Assembly (NCBI RefSeq): GCF_028476545.1
Contig: NW_026733235.1
Location: 17,640 to 81,639, forward strand
Reading direction: 5' to 3'
Source of the DNA: Physella acuta
Lineage: Eukaryota; Mollusca; Gastropoda; Physidae
Length of the DNA stretch: 64,000 nucleotides
Shown: positions 61,591 through 64,000 of the stretch, piece by piece
Position numbering within the stretch: the first letter of the stretch is position 1
Layout of the letters: each line of letters starts with the position of its first letter
Made by a program: the position numbers and the translations under genes
The notes under the pieces: generated by a model
What the model was told of the DNA's origin: nothing
The model's input: only the letters and a program-made list of their open reading frames with translations
The model's database searches: none

Positions 61591-62213
61591 TTATGTGATG
61601 AAATGCACCAGGATTTTTTAAAAATCATGTTATTTTTCGAGGAAGCGCAGTTACAACTATGGAGTCCAGTGATTTGGAAGGCCCACGATGTACTCTTAAA
61701 AAAAATGTCAAAAAGTCTTTTGAATACACTGACTTTGACTTAGTCCTCTTTTCTCCTCAACCAAAATCTTCCACTGTTCTACATCCCCGGTTGTATTTTG
61801 CAGTCTCTGAAGACATCTATGCGGTCTTTAGTTACTCAAGAAAATTAAGTTTCAAAACTGTCTTTTGCCTGTGGGGGGGGGGGGGGGAGGGGGAGATTCC
61901 ACTCAAACGCCTGACATTACTAAATATTAAATAGCACGATGATCACTTGGGAAGAGTTAAAATAAATAAATCTTGCACACGGTAATTCCGAGACGGTCAC
62001 CGTTGCCATGGCAAATATATTTTCTGAAAAATACCAGATGCATGGAAATATTTGACCTTAAGTACCCTAACTTAAACACACTAAAATTAATTTTTAAAAT
62101 ACTTATTAATTAATAATTTACTTTCGGTAGCCTAACCTTTTTAACATGGTCTACCGTTGCGAATAGAAAATGTTCACCTTGAAACATGACCATATTCTTA
62201 CTTAAACTTTCAG
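61591..62213. other. Region upstream of the 62214 exon
   Basis: AT-rich with a 91-codon + frame (61659-61934) that ends in a poly-G run and lacks family features. I do not call a gene here. Confidence 0.4.
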
Positions 62214-62740
62214 GTCCATAAAAGATGGCCTCATCAGTGGACACGTTATACCAACCCAACCAGCTGCTCAACTGGATGTACCTGACCCTAGCTGACCAGC
62301 CCCTGCATCAACACGGCGGCCACATTAGCCCCAGCCTCTACAGCAGCGTGACCAACAGCAGCTCCTCCGGGGCGACTGACCTCTGGCTGAGTGACCACTA
62401 CCACCACTCACCCGGCCTCGGGAGTTCCGGAAACCATTCCTTGTCCTCTTGCAGCGCTAGGTACCTCGCCAGCAACCTCCAGTCGCTGACCAATGGGAAT
62501 ATCTCTTCCATGGCGAACGCCAGCTTAACCAATGGCGGAGGCTCTGCCATACCCAGCGGGAGTTTTGTGAACAGCAATATCCAATCGTTGCACTCGCTGA
62601 GCAACCGCAACACCAACTCGCCCCTGTCTAGCATGATCAACGTGAACAATCTGCTCAAGGTCAATGGGTTGTCCAATCAGAATAATTGTTACACAGAGTC
62701 ATGGTCAAGCCATCAACACGATTATAACAGTTTGAATTCG
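62214..62740 (+). CDS. First coding exon of an unidentified Ser/Asn-rich protein (partial)
   Basis: An acceptor (AACTTTCAG at 62213) leads to 11 nt of 5' UTR and ATG at 62225. The frame is open for 172 codons to a strong donor TCG|GTAAGT at 62740, phase 0. The peptide begins MASSVDTLYQPNQLLNWMYL and is rich in Ser, Asn, Gly and His (HHSPGLGSSGNHSLSSCSAR; SLTNGNISSMANASLTNGGG). Such disordered N-termini are common in developmental transcription factors, but no DNA-binding domain is visible in the window, so identity stays open. GC content is well above its surroundings, which supports coding. Since the exon has an acceptor, a non-coding first exon lies upstream. Confidence 0.8.
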
Positions 62741-62812
62741 GTAAGTAAAATTTCATTGGTCGGTTACAGTGGCGTAGCCATAAATAATTCATGAGAGGGG
62801 TTTTAAAATTTT

Positions 62813-62814
62813 CA

Positions 62815-62903
<89 letters not shown>
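62813..62903. repeat. (TA)n microsatellite
   Basis: About 90 bp of TA with one break, just downstream of the 62740 donor. Confidence 0.96.
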
Positions 62904-62906
<3 letters not shown>

Positions 62907-62994
62907 CTGAATACTTTAAGCCATTTCAGTGTTCTATCAAACCATAATAATTAAACTAAGGTGTAATCCACCCAGTTGATGGAAAGCAGAAGAA

Positions 62995-63218
62995 CAGAGT
63001 TTCTTTCAGGCAAAGCCCCCCCCCCCCCCCCCCCCGAAAAAATTTACCGCCCCCCCCCCCCCGAACGAAATGAAATTTATATAATTTATATAGAAAATAT
63101 ATACTTTTAACAGTGTCCGCCCCCCCCCCACCCCAAAGAAAGTCTACCGCCCCCCCCCCCCCGAAAATTTCTAGTGCCCCCCCCCCCCCCCCGAGAAAAA
63201 AGTCTGGAAGAAACACTG
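62995..63218. mobile_element. hAT-type MITE (family A)
   Basis: CAGAGTTTCTTTCAGGC to GTCTGGAAGAAACACTG, flanked by a perfect 8-bp duplication CAGAAGAA (62987-62994 and 63219-63226). Confidence 0.92.
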
Positions 63219-63649
63219 CAGAAGAAATAGTATTTTCCATTATAAAATGTGTACTTATGGAAACCACACATTTTCTGGGGACATGGTATCAAGTATGTTG
63301 TCGGGGATAGATTTAATAAAAGCAGAGGACTAGAGTAACCAACATACTGCCGTATAATGAACAAAATCAAAACACACATTTGGTCAAAGATATTCATGAA
63401 TTAGCGTGACTTAGAACCAAAATTTGGGCTGAAATTTGTCGAAAAAGTAAATAATAAACTAATTATCAAACACAAAGCTTTATTAAATTAATTTTTTTTT
63501 TAGAAATATAAAAATAGAAAATAAAAAAAAAGGAAATAGAAAAATAGATTAAAATGGCGAGAGGTGGGGGGGGGTATAGATTGGTTTTAGATAAAATTAA
63601 AACCAACAAAAAGTAAGGTTTAATGGCTAAATACTGGTAATAAAAGGAA

Positions 63650-64000
63650 TAGAGGGGAAGCAGGGAATAGAGGGAGGGGAAGCAGGGAATAGAGGGAGGG
63701 GAAGATAGAAGCAGGGAATAGAGGGAGGGGAAGATAGAAGCAGGGAATAGAGGGAGGGGAAGATAGAAGCAGGGAATAGAGGGAGGGGAAGATAGAAGCA
63801 GGGAATAGAGGGAGGGGAAGATAGAAGCAGGGAATAGAGGGAGGGGAAGATAGAAGCAGGGAATAGAGGGAGGGGAAGATAGAAGCAGGGAATAGAGGGA
63901 GGGGAAGATAGAAGCAGGGAATAGAGGGAGGGGAAGATAGAAGCAGGGGAATAGAGGGAGGGGGAAGATAGAAGCAGGAATAGAGGGAGGGGAAGATAGA
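63650..64000. repeat. 29-bp purine minisatellite, running off the window end
   Basis: Unit GGGAATAGAGGGAGGGGAAG then ATAGAAGCA, about 12 copies in view. The strand is pure purine apart from T at a few places. Confidence 0.95.

Overview
This is eukaryotic, almost certainly gastropod mollusc, nuclear DNA. Coding exons are short, separated by AT-rich introns, and obey GT-AG splicing. The intergenic DNA carries tRNA-derived SINEs, MITEs, poly-C/G runs, AGATCT-rich stretches and an exceptional load of minisatellites. I lean to a freshwater pulmonate snail, but species is an inference. No retrovirus-like or Polinton coding region was seen.

Layout. (1) 70-1295: last coding exon of an unidentified Ser-rich protein on +, with a long 3' UTR. 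(2) 4551-20472: three tandem + strand paralogues. Each has four exons with all introns in phase 1: signal peptide, 10-cysteine ectodomain, transmembrane helix, cytoplasmic tail. I do not recognise the family. (3) 20.5-29.9 kb: gene-free, filled with nested MITEs, foldbacks, tandem duplications and a 1.25-kb inverted-repeat element. (4) 29964-40539: a complete NF-kappaB p105/p100-type (Relish-like) gene on +. Its 20 coding exons join in frame to 1158 residues: Rel homology region, NLS, Gly-rich region, long linker, ankyrin repeats, a canonical DSGLES phosphodegron and a death domain. (5) 40.5-51.4 kb: 3' UTR and a series of tandem arrays, including four ~655-bp units each containing two large palindromes. 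(6) 59957-52507 on -: a six-exon type II membrane SGNH/PC-esterase-like gene of 401 residues whose introns are packed with minisatellites. (7) 62214-62740: first coding exon of an unidentified + strand protein, continuing beyond the window.

The most unusual observation concerns 5' splice sites. In the esterase gene the tandem arrays of introns 1-4 start at, or repeat, the exon-intron junction: ~3 copies at exon 1, ~9 of a 38/39-mer at exon 2, ~95 of a 32-mer at exon 3, ~11 of a 33-mer beginning a few bases past exon 4's donor. Two NF-kappaB exons show smaller versions of the same thing. The second candidate novelty is the 10-Cys transmembrane triplet. Two abundant MITE families have 8-bp target duplications and can be assigned to hAT. 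All gene models are hand-spliced from the sequence without RNA evidence; their exon phases close without error.
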